A DNA stretch of 64,000 nucleotides from Pseudoalteromonas rubra. GTDB taxonomy: Bacteria; Pseudomonadota; Gammaproteobacteria; Enterobacterales; Alteromonadaceae. The notes beneath the pieces are model-generated. The model had not been told where the DNA came from. It did not search any database and worked only from the letters and a program-made list of their open reading frames with translations. Both the position numbers and the translations under genes were made by a program. Below, one piece after another: positions 44,363 through 54,139 of the stretch (position 1 is its first letter; each line of letters begins with the position of its first letter). The stretch is from positions 1 through 64,000 of the forward strand of contig NZ_JXYA01000016.1 in assembly GCF_000967655.1 (NCBI RefSeq). Reading direction: 5' to 3'.

Positions 44363-45610
44363 ATGATGAATAAGTTTAAGGTTTCTTTATTGACCAGCGC
44401 ATTGTTGGCTTCTTCTGCCGCTTTTGCTCAGGTAACAGCAATCACCAATGCCAAGGTTCACACATTGACTGACGCGGGTACCCTGGAAGGGGCAACTGTG
44501 GTTATTGAAGATGGCACCATCAGTGCAATCAACCCAGCGAACGTGAGCGCAGATATTACGATTGATGCACAGGGCAGAGTGTTGACACCAGGCTTTATTG
44601 GCTCAATGAACCAGCTGGGACTGGTTGAAGTGAGCGCTGTCGCTGGTTCCAGAGATGCTGGTGATGATAAGGCAGACGTTGACTTTGATGCCAGCCCGGC
44701 ATTCAATCCACGCTCTTCGCTTATTCCTTATGGCCGCAAAGGTGGTATTACGCAGAATGTGGTCGTGCCTCATGGTGGCAAAAGCATTTTTGAAGGTCTG
44801 GCATTTGTTGTCGACTTATCGGGTGAATTTAACAGTGTTCTGAAAACGCACACTGCTTTAGTGGTAGATATGGATGCAAGCGGCAGTGGCTCGCGGGCAA
44901 TGAAATATAAAACCCTGACTGAAAAGCTGGAAGGTCAGCAGCAAAAGCTGTCTGAAAAAGCCAAAAAAGACGCCAAAGAGGCGGCCAAAAAACCAAGCCA
45001 GGAAGAGCAAGTTCTGACGGCAGTCTTAAAAGGCGAAATGCCAATGGTTGTTGAAGTTGAGCGCGCATCAGACATCCTCGAGGTTCTAAAGGTAAAAGAG
45101 CAGTTTGGCCTTAACCTGGTCCTGTGGGGCGTGAACGATGCCGTGCTGGTTAAAGAGCAAATTGCCAAAGCCAATGTCCCGGTTGTGATCAGTGCCGTTT
45201 CTAATTTGCCAACCAGTTTCAGCTCATTACACGCGGATCTGACCAACGCCGGTGAACTAGAACGCGCAGGCGTTAAAGTCCTGTTGTCTGGTTTTGCTTT
45301 TGAAGGTGCGCATAACCTGTATCAATTACGCTTTGATGCTGGTATTGCTGTTGCCCATGGCATGAGTTATGACGGCGCACTAAAGGCCGTCAGCAGCAAT
45401 ATCGCGGACGTGTTTGGTTTAGATGGCGGTAAAATCGCCGCAGGCCAGCGTGCCGATTTGGTACTGTGGAGCGCTGATCCGTTTGAGTATAGCACCACCT
45501 TAGATAAGCTCTGGATCAACGGTGAAGAGGTGAGTACTGAGTCGCGTCACGATAAACTCAGAGAACGCTATACCACCGATTCTGATATGCCGCGTGCATA
45601 TACCAAATAA
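44363..45610 (+). CDS. Amidohydrolase-like secreted protein without metal ligands
   Basis: 415 residues with a cleavable signal (MMNKFKVSLLTSALLASSAAFA). It shares the composite sandwich and barrel of the preceding gene (IDAQGRVLTPGFIGSMNQLGL, then AAGQRADLVLWSADPFEYS near the end). However, where an active amidohydrolase has HxH after PGFID, it has GSMNQ, and the later HNHCY, HHG and HSDSD metal motifs are absent. Probably catalytically dead and forming a complex with, or regulating, the upstream enzyme. Ends in a strong terminator; operon with the preceding gene. Confidence 0.8.
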   Translation: MMNKFKVSLLTSALLASSAAFAQVTAITNAKVHTLTDAGTLEGATVVIEDGTISAINPANVSADITIDAQGRVLTPGFIGSMNQLGLVEVSAVAGSRDAGDDKADVDFDASPAFNPRSSLIPYGRKGGITQNVVVPHGGKSIFEGLAFVVDLSGEFNSVLKTHTALVVDMDASGSGSRAMKYKTLTEKLEGQQQKLSEKAKKDAKEAAKKPSQEEQVLTAVLKGEMPMVVEVERASDILEVLKVKEQFGLNLVLWGVNDAVLVKEQIAKANVPVVISAVSNLPTSFSSLHADLTNAGELERAGVKVLLSGFAFEGAHNLYQLRFDAGIAVAHGMSYDGALKAVSSNIADVFGLDGGKIAAGQRADLVLWSADPFEYSTTLDKLWINGEEVSTESRHDKLRERYTTDSDMPRAYTK

Positions 45611-45620
45611 TCATGGTATT

Positions 45621-45646
45621 CAAAAGGCCCGCAAGGGCCTTTTTTG
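45621..45646 (+). terminator. Rho-independent terminator after the amidohydrolase operon
   Basis: AAAAGGCCC-GCAA-GGGCCTTTTTTG: 7-bp stem with a run of six T. Confidence 0.9.
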
Positions 45647-45773
45647 TTAACAAAGAAACGCGTTTTGACCTCGCCCATTTGCGTTTAACCGTTAGAAAAG
45701 TAAGACCGCTGGTGCTGTTGAATAGCCTTGCCATAGGATATAATTTGGCTAAGTCTTAAGAGGTTATAAACGT

Positions 45774-46844
45774 TTGAAGTGGCAAGCTCTGGTCGATAAT
45801 CGACAGCGATTTTTTTGGGTTTTACAAATTGCAGGCTGGATTGGCTATGCATTAGTAAACTACATAGGGTCAAAAGTATTCGAAATGCGCGATATTTACG
45901 TTTTCGTGATCGTGCTCAACGCCTATGCCGGTTGTCTGATGACAGTCCCTCTGCGTTACCTTTATCGAAAAGTTTGGAATGCCAAGCCTCTATTACTTAT
46001 TTTTGTGGTCTTTAGTGCCTCTTACCTGACCGGCACGTTATGGTCGGTTGTGCAAAAATTCAATATGTGGGAGATCTACCGCCATGGCTACCGGCCAGAG
46101 GAGTGGTATTATTACCTGCAGCAAGGTCTGGACTCTGTGTACATCATTTTGTGCTGGAGTGGGCTGTATTTCGGCATTAAGTACTACCAGTTGCTGCAAA
46201 GTGAGCGGCAAAAGGCCCTGAAAGCCAATACCATGGCACACGAAGCGCAATTAAAGATGCTGCGTTATCAACTTAACCCCCATTTTCTTTTCAATACGCT
46301 CAATGCGATCTCGACCTTAATCCTGGTTGAAGAAAACAAAGATGCCAACCAGATGGTCTCCAGGTTGAGTGACTTCTTACGCTACACACTGAACACAGAT
46401 CCAATCAAAAAAGTACCGCTTGAGCAGGAGTTACATGCGCTCAAGCTGTATCTGAATATCGAAAAGGTCCGTTTTGATGAACGCCTGGAAGTGGTGTTCG
46501 ATATCACAGAGGAAGCGCAACAGGCATTGGTGCCCAGTTTGATCTTGCAACCTTTAATCGAAAACTCAATCAAGTATGCTATTGCACACATGGCCAGCGG
46601 TGGCAAAATTGAGATAAGAGCCCAGGTTTTTGCCAATGAGCTATTGTTAGAAGTGGGCGATAACGGGCCGGGTGCAACGATAGAAAATGGCCAGTTAAGT
46701 GACGTGCAGGGCGTTGGGATTGCCAACACTCAGGACAGACTGAAAACGCTATACGAAAACAACTATTCATTTGTGCTTGCGCACAATACACCTTCTGGAT
46801 TGAAGGTGAACATACGAGTTCCTTTTGAAAAGGCTGAGAAGTAA
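45774..46844 (+). CDS. Membrane histidine kinase of the LytS/YehU (His_kinase) family
   Basis: 356 residues; TTG start behind AAGAGGTTATAAACG. Four N-terminal helices (~12-30, 42-60, 76-95, 118-140), then the His_kinase domain with the conserved HEAQLKMLRYQLNPHFLFNTLNAIS (phospho-His in QLNPHFLFN), and an HATPase ending in GDNGPGATIENGQLSDVQGVGIANTQDRL. It pairs with the LytTR response regulator 4 bp downstream. Such pairs sense pyruvate or small metabolites in E. coli (BtsSR, YpdAB); the signal here is unknown. A possible promoter (TTGAAT, 15 bp, TATAAT) ends at 45744. Confidence 0.88.
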   Translation: MKWQALVDNRQRFFWVLQIAGWIGYALVNYIGSKVFEMRDIYVFVIVLNAYAGCLMTVPLRYLYRKVWNAKPLLLIFVVFSASYLTGTLWSVVQKFNMWEIYRHGYRPEEWYYYLQQGLDSVYIILCWSGLYFGIKYYQLLQSERQKALKANTMAHEAQLKMLRYQLNPHFLFNTLNAISTLILVEENKDANQMVSRLSDFLRYTLNTDPIKKVPLEQELHALKLYLNIEKVRFDERLEVVFDITEEAQQALVPSLILQPLIENSIKYAIAHMASGGKIEIRAQVFANELLLEVGDNGPGATIENGQLSDVQGVGIANTQDRLKTLYENNYSFVLAHNTPSGLKVNIRVPFEKAEK

Positions 46845-46848
46845 AGTA

Positions 46849-47673
46849 ATGAGCAAAATCAGAACGCTAATAGTAGATGATGAGTCCCTAGCCAGAAAAG
46901 GCCTGGCGGTGCGCTTAAAGCAAATAGAAGACATAGACGTTATCGAGTTGTGTAGCTCTGGAGAGCAGGCACTTGAGCTGTGCACCAATCAGCAAATAGA
47001 TTTGGTATTTTTAGATATTCAAATGCCAACCATGAATGGCTTTGAAGTGGCCAGAGCACTCAGTGAAAGTGTTAAGCCGCTGCCAGCCATCGTGTTTGTC
47101 ACTGCTTTTGATCATTATGCAGTAAAAGCCTTTGAAATTCATGCTTTAGATTACATCCTAAAGCCCGTAGATGACAACAGACTAAAACAGGCGGTTGAAA
47201 AAGTGCATAGCTATTTGAAAACACAACAAGACAATGCTCATAAGAAAAAGCTCGCCAGCTTCGTTGCCGGTATCACAGGCAATAACTGCGAAGAAATTCT
47301 GCGTAAACTGGCCACCGGCGATACCATTGAAGATAAAAAGTATCCTGAATCAATCGCGGTAAAAGAGCAGGGCGAAATCATTCGCGTTTCAGCTGCCTCA
47401 ATCCAGTGGATCGACGCTGCCGGAGACTATATGTGTTTGCACTGTTCTGATGGGCAAACGCATATTCTGCGCAAGACAATGAAAGAACTAGAGCAGGAAC
47501 TGGACCCTAAACTGTTTGTCCGTGTCCATCGCTCGGCCATAGTGAATACCAAGCAGATCAGCAAGCTGGTGACGCAAAGCAGTGGTGAGTATCTGCTGGT
47601 GCTTGAAAATGGCCAGGAGCTGAAAGTAAGCCGAAGTTATCGCGACAAAGTGAAAGCGGCATTGGCAAGTTAA
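46849..47673 (+). CDS. LytTR-type response regulator
   Basis: 274 residues from ATG at 46849; an upstream in-frame start lies inside the kinase gene and is rejected. Receiver domain with phospho-Asp in LVFLDIQMPTMNGFEVA and TAFDHYAVKAFE (residues 1-~120), linker, and LytTR DNA-binding domain (~165-270: IAVKEQGEIIRVSAASIQWIDAAGDYMCLHC, TILRKTMKELEQEL-type helix). It would bind direct repeats upstream of its target, probably a transporter gene elsewhere, since none is adjacent. Confidence 0.9.
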   Translation: MSKIRTLIVDDESLARKGLAVRLKQIEDIDVIELCSSGEQALELCTNQQIDLVFLDIQMPTMNGFEVARALSESVKPLPAIVFVTAFDHYAVKAFEIHALDYILKPVDDNRLKQAVEKVHSYLKTQQDNAHKKKLASFVAGITGNNCEEILRKLATGDTIEDKKYPESIAVKEQGEIIRVSAASIQWIDAAGDYMCLHCSDGQTHILRKTMKELEQELDPKLFVRVHRSAIVNTKQISKLVTQSSGEYLLVLENGQELKVSRSYRDKVKAALAS

Positions 47674-47709
47674 GCCAATTCATTGACGATACGTTAATGA
47701 GGAAGGATG

Positions 47710-47733
47710 TTCCGGGCAGCGACGCCACCCGGA
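47710..47733. terminator. Hairpin between convergent response regulator and pyruvate kinase
   Basis: TCCGGGCAGC-GAC-GCCACCCGGA forms a stem of TCCGGG/CCCGGA with an inner GC/GC pair. It lies 37 bp after the response regulator and just after the pyruvate kinase stop on the other strand. The U-run is short on both sides, so activity is uncertain. Confidence 0.4.
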
Positions 47734-47742
47734 CTTGTGCTA

Positions 47743-49176
47743 TTAAACGGTGACAATTTTCATTGTATTGGTAGCACCAATGGTTTCCATTGCGTCACCG
47801 TGAGTCAGGATCACCGTATCGCCTTGTTCCAGCGCACCTGTTTCGACCAGAGTATTTAGCGCATCGCGAACGGTGGATTCTGCACTACATTCAGTTGAGT
47901 CAAAATAAACCGGATAAACGCCCCGATAAAGAGCCGTCTGGCCCAATGTTCTGGCATGTCGTGAAAGTGAGTAGATAGGCAAGCCAGAGCTAATTCTCGA
48001 CATCAGCTTAGCTGTGCTCCCCGACTCCGTCAGTGCCACGATGGCTTTGACTGAAGTAAGGTGGTTGGCAGCATACATAGCCGACAATGCCAGCGTCTCT
48101 GATGTGTCGGTAAACATGCTGTCCAGGCGATGTTTTGAGATATGGGTTTGTGGCTGAGACTCAGCGCCCAGACAAACACGCGCCATGGTGGCGACCGTTT
48201 CTTCCGGATAATCCCCTGCAGCCGTCTCTGCTGATAGCATAACCGCATCTGTGCCATCCAGTACGGCGTTGGCTACGTCCATCACTTCAGCGCGGGTTGG
48301 CATTGGGTTATCTATCATTGATTCCATCATTTGCGTCGCAGTGATCACAGTTCGGTTCAGAGAGCGCGCGCGGCTGATGATTTGTTTTTGCTTACCGACT
48401 AATGCGGCATCGCCAATTTCAACACCCAGGTCGCCACGGGCTACCATAACCGCATCAGAGGCCAGTACGATGTCGTCAATCGCTTCGATTGACTCTACGG
48501 CTTCTGCACGTTCAATTTTAGCCAGTAACTGTGCGTCTGAGCCCGCTTGTTCGGCAAGCCCTCGCACGTAGCGCATATCTTCTCCACTGCGCGGGAAAGA
48601 GACTGCAATGTAATCAACGCCAATTTCTGTTGCTGTCAGTAAATCTTCTTTGTCTTTGTCGGTAAATGCCGGGGCAGTCAGACCGCCACCTAGTCGGTTG
48701 ATCCCTTTATTGTTCGACAGAATACCACCTACAGTCACAGTACAGTGCACTTTATTACCTGCAACGCTATCTACTGTCAGCTGGATCAAACCGTCGTTCA
48801 GTAGTAATAAATCGCCTGGCTTAACGTCGTTTGGTAATTCTTTATAATCAATACCAACAGATTCAATGGTGCCCTGACCCTTATCGAGATCGGCATCCAG
48901 TGTAAATTTGGCGCCGACAGCCAGGTCGACTTTGCCATCTTTGAAAGTTGAAACGCGAATTTTAGGGCCCTGTAAATCAGCCAGAATTGCGACATGTTTA
49001 TTTAATTTTTTAGCGATCTCTCTCACAGCCTCTGCGCGATCTTTGTGATCCTGCGCTACACCATGGGAAAAGTTCAAACGGACAACGTTTGCACCTGCGC
49101 GAATGATTTTTTCTAAGTTATTATCTCTATCTGTAGCTGGCCCTAACGTTGCTACGATTTTTGTGCGTCTAAGCAT
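47743..49176 (-). CDS. pykA: Pyruvate kinase, type II (PykA)
   Basis: 477 residues, beginning [28 protein letters not shown]; the DRDNNLEK stretch and overall closeness to E. coli PykA (rather than PykF) set the type. Converts phosphoenolpyruvate and ADP to pyruvate and ATP. Active site [16 protein letters not shown] (KIE) and [11 protein letters not shown] are intact; B domain ~70-170. RBS AGGAGAACCTG. Divergent from gnd, with two operator-like dyads between the two. Confidence 0.95.
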   Translation of the reverse strand: MLRRTKIVATLGPATDRDNNLEKIIRAGANVVRLNFSHGVAQDHKDRAEAVREIAKKLNKHVAILADLQGPKIRVSTFKDGKVDLAVGAKFTLDADLDKGQGTIESVGIDYKELPNDVKPGDLLLLNDGLIQLTVDSVAGNKVHCTVTVGGILSNNKGINRLGGGLTAPAFTDKDKEDLLTATEIGVDYIAVSFPRSGEDMRYVRGLAEQAGSDAQLLAKIERAEAVESIEAIDDIVLASDAVMVARGDLGVEIGDAALVGKQKQIISRARSLNRTVITATQMMESMIDNPMPTRAEVMDVANAVLDGTDAVMLSAETAAGDYPEETVATMARVCLGAESQPQTHISKHRLDSMFTDTSETLALSAMYAANHLTSVKAIVALTESGSTAKLMSRISSGLPIYSLSRHARTLGQTALYRGVYPVYFDSTECSAESTVRDALNTLVETGALEQGDTVILTHGDAMETIGATNTMKIVTV

Positions 49177-49265
49177 CAGGTTCTCCTGTTGACTTGTCTC
49201 GGTGACTTGATCCAGATAACTTGCTGGGTTTTAAGAAAGAAATATCTTATAGCCCTTTTTAACAT

Positions 49266-49280
49266 GCAAATTAAATTATA
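49266..49280. promoter_or_regulatory. Possible HexR-type site
   Basis: GCAAATTAAATTATA matches 11 of 15 positions of the HexR consensus TGTAATTAAATTACA, as I remember it. HexR controls pykA and central sugar metabolism in Shewanella and other Alteromonadales. Single, imperfect match, so low confidence. Confidence 0.3.
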
Positions 49281-49300
49281 TCATCTATATGAACTGATTA

Positions 49301-49314
49301 TGACACCGGTGTCA
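49301..49314. promoter_or_regulatory. Perfect palindrome TGACACCGGTGTCA in the pykA-gnd gap
   Basis: A 14-bp perfect dyad with the CCGG centre usual for LacI-family operators, 125 bp from the pykA start and 180 bp from the gnd start. The half-site recurs in the following GGTGTCG. A sugar-responsive repressor controlling both genes would fit, but its gene is not in the window. Confidence 0.5.
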
Positions 49315-49493
49315 GGTGTCGTCAATCACGACTTTTTGTCAGTGAGATGCCACACTTATCTAAAATTGTTTGATTTACAACCAGATAAGCGGGATCAGCC
49401 AGGTAAGCTGAGCGCTTTATATCCCACACAGCTGGGGTATAATGACGGGCGTTACCGATAGATTATAGAATTTGTTACCGAGGAGGAAACTTA

Positions 49494-50867
49494 ATGCAAG
49501 TTGCATTAGTTGGTTTGGGTGTGATGGGGAAAAACCTCGCGCTAAATTTGATAGAACAGGGCATGACATTAGTTGCCTATGATAAAAACCCGGATGCGGG
49601 CGCAGAGCTGTTGAGTTGTGCGCAGTCATTGGGCATTGCCGAGCGCCTTCACATAGTTTCCGATCTTGCTGACATGGTGAAAAGATTAGATACGCCAAGA
49701 TCTGTGTTACTTTTGGTTCCGGCTGGTGAGCTGGTAGATAAGGTGTGTCAGGACTTAATCGAAGCCGGCGTAGAAAAGGGCGATATCATTGTTGATTGTG
49801 GTAACAGTAACTACAAAGACGGAATTGCACGCAAACTGAAGTACCAGAACAAATTCGAATTCGCCACAATGGGTATATCAGGCGGAGCGGAAGGCGCCAG
49901 ACATGGGCCTGCTATGATGGCCAGTGGCTCAGAAGGTGGCTGGGAGCGCTTAATCCCTTGGTTTGAAAAAGTTGCCGCAACGCATAATGGCGAGTCTTGT
50001 TTCGCGCGCGTTGGCCAGTCTGCCAGCGGACATTTTGTTAAGATGGTGCATAACGGGATTGAATATGCGCTAATGCAACTTATCGCAGAAATGTATCAGT
50101 TGTTGCGTATTGGCACAGGGCGCACACCTGCACAGGTTGCTGAGGTATTCAAAAGCTGGTCAGAAGGGCCGCTTAACAGCTATCTGTTGGCGATATCCAG
50201 CCATATCCTCAGCCTGGAAAGTGACAGCAGCGAAGCTGTGGTTGATCTTATTGATAACAAGGTTGGCGCTAAAGGAACCGGTCTGTGGACGGCGCAAAAT
50301 GCCCTTGAGCTCGGTATTGCCGTACCGTCTTTGGTGGCTGCCGTGCAAGCCAGACACCTGACCAACACCATAGACACGCCTGCTGCGAAAGAGATGACCT
50401 ATGCGCAGCGTGCTACCAACAGTGTCGACTTAGACCTGGATGAGCTGAAAGATGCGTTCTATTTTGCCAGCCTGCTTTGCTATCGTCAGGGCCTGGCGCT
50501 GATAAAAGGGGCATCCAGGTCGCATCAATGGAAAGTTGACCTTGATAAAACGCTTCAGACATGGCGCGCAGGATGTATCATCAGAGCCGATTACCTGGAT
50601 GATATTGCCAAGGGCGTTGAGTTTTTAGATACCCTGGAAGGCCCGGCGAACGCATTGCGCAAAATTGCAGGCCAGGCCATCCAAAGCGGACTGGCATTCC
50701 CTGTACTCACGTCAACACAAACCTACATCGCAACGCTGAGTACGCCGAGCAATGGCCATTTAGTACAGGCGCAGCGCGACTATTTTGGCGAACATGGTAT
50801 CAAAACACACAGTGGCGAGTCGTGCCACCTGACTGACCTTACGCACATTGATGCGAAAGTCAGATAA
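49494..50867 (+). CDS. gnd: 6-phosphogluconate dehydrogenase, decarboxylating
   Basis: 457 residues; ATG behind GAGGAGGAAACTTA, a very strong ribosome binding site. NADP-binding Rossmann fold MQVALVGLGVMGKNLALNLIEQG, catalytic region ISGGAEGARHGPAMMASGS and GHFVKMVHNGIEYALMQLIAEMY (Lys and Asn/Glu of the active site), and all-helical C-terminal domain ending HTHSGESCHLTDL-like. Oxidises 6-phosphogluconate to ribulose 5-phosphate and CO2 in the pentose phosphate pathway. Only ~35% recognisable identity to the E. coli enzyme by eye (GGAEGARHG instead of GGEEGALKG), so it belongs to a different branch of the family. Divergent from pykA. Confidence 0.9.
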   Translation: MQVALVGLGVMGKNLALNLIEQGMTLVAYDKNPDAGAELLSCAQSLGIAERLHIVSDLADMVKRLDTPRSVLLLVPAGELVDKVCQDLIEAGVEKGDIIVDCGNSNYKDGIARKLKYQNKFEFATMGISGGAEGARHGPAMMASGSEGGWERLIPWFEKVAATHNGESCFARVGQSASGHFVKMVHNGIEYALMQLIAEMYQLLRIGTGRTPAQVAEVFKSWSEGPLNSYLLAISSHILSLESDSSEAVVDLIDNKVGAKGTGLWTAQNALELGIAVPSLVAAVQARHLTNTIDTPAAKEMTYAQRATNSVDLDLDELKDAFYFASLLCYRQGLALIKGASRSHQWKVDLDKTLQTWRAGCIIRADYLDDIAKGVEFLDTLEGPANALRKIAGQAIQSGLAFPVLTSTQTYIATLSTPSNGHLVQAQRDYFGEHGIKTHSGESCHLTDLTHIDAKVR

Positions 50868-50885
50868 TCTCTGAGTTACAACAAA

Positions 50886-50916
50886 AAAGCCCGGTGCATA
50901 AGCCCGGGCTTTTTTT
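50886..50916. terminator. Bidirectional terminator between gnd and ansA
   Basis: AAAAAAGCCCGG-TGCATAAG-CCCGGGCTTTTTTTG: stem AGCCCGG/CCGGGCT with A-run on one side and T-run on the other, serving both convergent genes. Confidence 0.9.
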
Positions 50917-50930
50917 GACAAAGAGAAAGA

Positions 50931-51941
50931 CTAACGTGTTAGTTCGCCACGTAGATTATCCTGCATCAGATGGCGCACAGTTTCTAATTCCAGGCCTTGA
51001 CTGAATAGGTAGTGTAACTTAGTTAAACAGGCTTCCAGCGTCATATCGTAGCCGCTGATCACGCCGCAGTTCAGTAAGGCGTTTCCGGTTGCATAGCCAC
51101 CCATATTCACCTGGCCCTGAATACACTGGGTTAAGTTGACAATCACCACGCCTCTATCTGAGGCAGCCTTAAGCGCGCTTAGTATATCCTCCTGTTGCGG
51201 GGCATTACCGACACCAAAGCTGAGCAGAATAAGCGCTTTGATATCGCTTTGTAACACATTTGCCACCATAGCGCTGCTGATCCCCGGGTACAGGTGAAGC
51301 ACAGCGATAGGCTGTGAGGCGATTGGTGTAACGCGCAACGCCTGATCAACATATGGACTTAGCTGGCCCTCAAGCAATTGAATATTAATGCCTGCCTGGG
51401 CCAAAGGGGCCATGTTAGGCGAGGCAAAGGCGTCAAACCCGTCGGCGTGTGCTTTGATGGCCCGGTTACCTCGGAACAACTTGTTATTGAAAAACAGGCT
51501 GACCTCAGCAATGGGGTAATTTGCAGCAAGATACATCGCATTAAGCAAATTTACCTGGCCGTCTGAGCGCAGCTGAGACAAAGGGATTTGTGAGCCGGTA
51601 ATGATCACGGGTTTGGTCAGGTTCTCGAACATAAAAGAAAGTGCCGATGCCGTGTAGGCCATGGTATCCGTGCCATGAAGTACAACAAATCCATCGTATT
51701 CTTCGTATTTGCTTTTTATATCATCGGCTATTAGCTGCCAGTGCTGTGGCGACATATCAGACGAATCAATCAGTGGGCAGTATTCATGAATGTCGAACAG
51801 CGGCATTTCTTCGCGGGTAAATTCAGCGTTACTTTTGACCGTTTCTGTCAAATAACCCGCGACGGGCACATACCCCCGGCTGGATTGTTTCATACCAATT
51901 GTGCCGCCTGTGTAGGCGATATAGATTTTTTTTCTTTTCAT
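50931..51941 (-). CDS. ansA: L-asparaginase, cytoplasmic type I
   Basis: 336 residues, no signal peptide, so the AnsA (low-affinity, cytoplasmic) form. Hydrolyses asparagine to aspartate and ammonia. Catalytic Thr in IAYTGGTIGM (~12), Thr-Asp in VVLHGTDTMAYTA (~90) and Lys in the usual place (around 160) are visible, as is the IITGSQIPLSQLRSDGQVNLLNA block. Follows sppA on the same strand after a terminator, the same order as in E. coli. Confidence 0.93.
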   Translation of the reverse strand: MKRKKIYIAYTGGTIGMKQSSRGYVPVAGYLTETVKSNAEFTREEMPLFDIHEYCPLIDSSDMSPQHWQLIADDIKSKYEEYDGFVVLHGTDTMAYTASALSFMFENLTKPVIITGSQIPLSQLRSDGQVNLLNAMYLAANYPIAEVSLFFNNKLFRGNRAIKAHADGFDAFASPNMAPLAQAGINIQLLEGQLSPYVDQALRVTPIASQPIAVLHLYPGISSAMVANVLQSDIKALILLSFGVGNAPQQEDILSALKAASDRGVVIVNLTQCIQGQVNMGGYATGNALLNCGVISGYDMTLEACLTKLHYLFSQGLELETVRHLMQDNLRGELTR

Positions 51942-51952
51942 TCTGCTACCTA

Positions 51953-51981
51953 AAAAAAAGCCCGGATCCTGGTCCGGGCTA
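51953..51981 (-). terminator. Terminator between sppA and ansA
   Basis: On the minus strand AGCCCGGA-CCAGGA-TCCGGGCT followed by TTTTTTTTAGG; 8-bp stem. It partly separates sppA from ansA, so read-through or a separate promoter is needed for ansA. Confidence 0.85.
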
Positions 51982-52026
51982 ATTATATCAACTGCAGCAT
52001 CACAATGCAGTCAAATCAGTGAGACA

Positions 52027-53904
52027 TTATTCACCCACAACGCAGGTGGTACACAGCGTATAGATGTTGTTGGGGTCGTTAAACTGGGTGATCATCGCAG
52101 CGCTCTGTTGCACCTGCTGGAAAAGCTGGTTGAGTCCCGCATGAGCAACCGAGTTCAGTGGCTCTTTTGGTTCATCAGCAACTGCCAGCAATGATTGCAT
52201 GGTCGCTGAGCCGAAGATATCTTGGATCAGTTGCTCTTTTTCCGACAGCGTTTGTTCAACAGTGTAGACTTCGTAATGCTCAAGGTTTGCCATTTTAGCG
52301 GCGGCTTCAATCGCCTGCTGCTTGGTACCTAGCTCATCGATGAGGCCGAATTCATGTGCCTGAGTGGCAAGCCATACACGCCCTTGTGCAACATTATCGA
52401 CGTCGGACGGTGCCAGATTACGGGAATCCGCAATCACAGATATAAACTTCTGATAGGCATCTTCAACACCCATTTGCAATACATGAGCAAATTTAGGGTC
52501 CAGACCGCGAGACAAAGAGGAGGACTTCAGCTCAGTGGTTGCGACACCATCTGAATATACCCCCAGTTCTTTGAGTGAGTTTTCAAATGTCAAAATGGTA
52601 CCAAATACACCGATTGAGCCGGTAATCGTGCTGGGCGATGCCCAAATCTCATTGGCTGATGCAGCAATCCAATAACCACCGGAAGCCGCCACAGAGCCCA
52701 TAGACGCAATCACAGGTTTACCTGCGGCTTTAATGGCCAACACTTCGTTACGAATGACCTCAGAAGCAAACATACTGCCACCACCGGAATCAATTCGTAA
52801 CACTACGGCCTTAACCTTGTCGTCAAGCCGGGCTTTACGTAACAGGGCCGCGGTAGAGTCACCACCTATCATGCCCGCCTTGCGCTTGCCATCTACTATG
52901 GTGCCTTTGGCAACCACAACGGCTACTTTTTCGACAAAGGGGTTAGGGCCAAAATCGAGCGCGTTAATTGTGGCATAATAATCTTCAAAGGCGATTTGCT
53001 TATAGCGCTTTCCTTCATCCTGAGTGCCAACAAGATCAATCATTTTTTGGTTGAACTCTTGATCGGTTGCAAGCGTGTCGACCCAGCCATATTTAATAGC
53101 AAACTGCCCGGAATCGCCCGTGACTGAGGCCATTTTTTCCACATACTGCGTTAGCGTTTCGTCAAAGTTTGTTAGCTCAAAACCGCGCTTACTCGCGACA
53201 TCTTGTTTGTACTGCGTCCATAGCGCGTCTAGCCATAGTTGGTTTGCTTCTTTAGCGGCAGGGGACATGTCATTGCGGATAAACGGCTCGACTGCTGATT
53301 TGTAGGTGCCAACACGGAAAATGTGCTGAGTGACCTTGAGCTTTTCCAGGGCGTCTTTAAAGTACATAGGGTAAGAGCCGTAACCACTGATATTGATGCC
53401 GCCATAAGGATGCATTGAGATTTCATCGGCGTGGGCTGCCAGGTAGTACTGAGACTGGCTGAAGTAAGGGCTGTGGGCGAAGACCTTTTTATCTGCCTCT
53501 TTAAAAGATTCAATCGCACCTGCTACGTCCCGCAGCTTATCCAGGTGGGCATAGTGCATATGCCGTAAATCTAAATACAGGGCCTTAATGCGGGGATCCC
53601 GTGCTGCGGTATTGATGGTATTGACGACATCGTCAACCAGCATTTCTTTGGGTAAGTCTTGCTTGCCAAACACATCACCCATTGCTGCATCAATCGGGTC
53701 AACATAGGTAAGTTGCTCAACCAATTTGCCTGACAGGTTCAATCGCAATATGCTGTCCTGTGCGACCTGGGGCTGCTCTTCCGCTGAAAAAATACCGATC
53801 GCTGCTGCGATAATCAAAAAGAAGAACAAAATGTTCAGCACCAGGCGACGAGAAAAGTTTAACGCGTGCCAGATACCAACAAAAAATTTACCGATCAATT
53901 TCAA
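52027..53904 (-). CDS. sppA: Signal peptide peptidase SppA (67-kDa type)
   Basis: 625 residues, the long form with two tandem ClpP-like domains. N-terminal membrane anchor (~20-40: RRLVLNILFFFLIIAAAIGIF). The N-domain holds the catalytic Lys region (VGTYKSAVEPFIRNDMS, ~205) and the C-domain the Ser in GKPVIASMGSVAASGGYWIAASA (~403). A serine-lysine protease that degrades cleaved signal peptides in the inner membrane. Stands upstream of ansA as in E. coli. Confidence 0.93.
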   Translation of the reverse strand: MKLIGKFFVGIWHALNFSRRLVLNILFFFLIIAAAIGIFSAEEQPQVAQDSILRLNLSGKLVEQLTYVDPIDAAMGDVFGKQDLPKEMLVDDVVNTINTAARDPRIKALYLDLRHMHYAHLDKLRDVAGAIESFKEADKKVFAHSPYFSQSQYYLAAHADEISMHPYGGINISGYGSYPMYFKDALEKLKVTQHIFRVGTYKSAVEPFIRNDMSPAAKEANQLWLDALWTQYKQDVASKRGFELTNFDETLTQYVEKMASVTGDSGQFAIKYGWVDTLATDQEFNQKMIDLVGTQDEGKRYKQIAFEDYYATINALDFGPNPFVEKVAVVVAKGTIVDGKRKAGMIGGDSTAALLRKARLDDKVKAVVLRIDSGGGSMFASEVIRNEVLAIKAAGKPVIASMGSVAASGGYWIAASANEIWASPSTITGSIGVFGTILTFENSLKELGVYSDGVATTELKSSSLSRGLDPKFAHVLQMGVEDAYQKFISVIADSRNLAPSDVDNVAQGRVWLATQAHEFGLIDELGTKQQAIEAAAKMANLEHYEVYTVEQTLSEKEQLIQDIFGSATMQSLLAVADEPKEPLNSVAHAGLNQLFQQVQQSAAMITQFNDPNNIYTLCTTCVVGE

Positions 53905-54139
53905 AGCCGTACCTCTGAATGTCTTAGTGGAATGTACTCATTCTTAATCATAACTTAGTTGCCTCTGCGCCGTTAGAACAAAAACGTAACTAAGTATTTT
54001 TATGGCGACGATGGGGTAAAAATCAATCACTTTTCTATCATTGATGGGGCTTTTACAGAAATTAGTCGCGGTTTTTGCTTGCGAAAAAATATAAAATCGT
54101 TAATGTTCACAGGTAAGACCAGTTACATTGGGGCACGCA

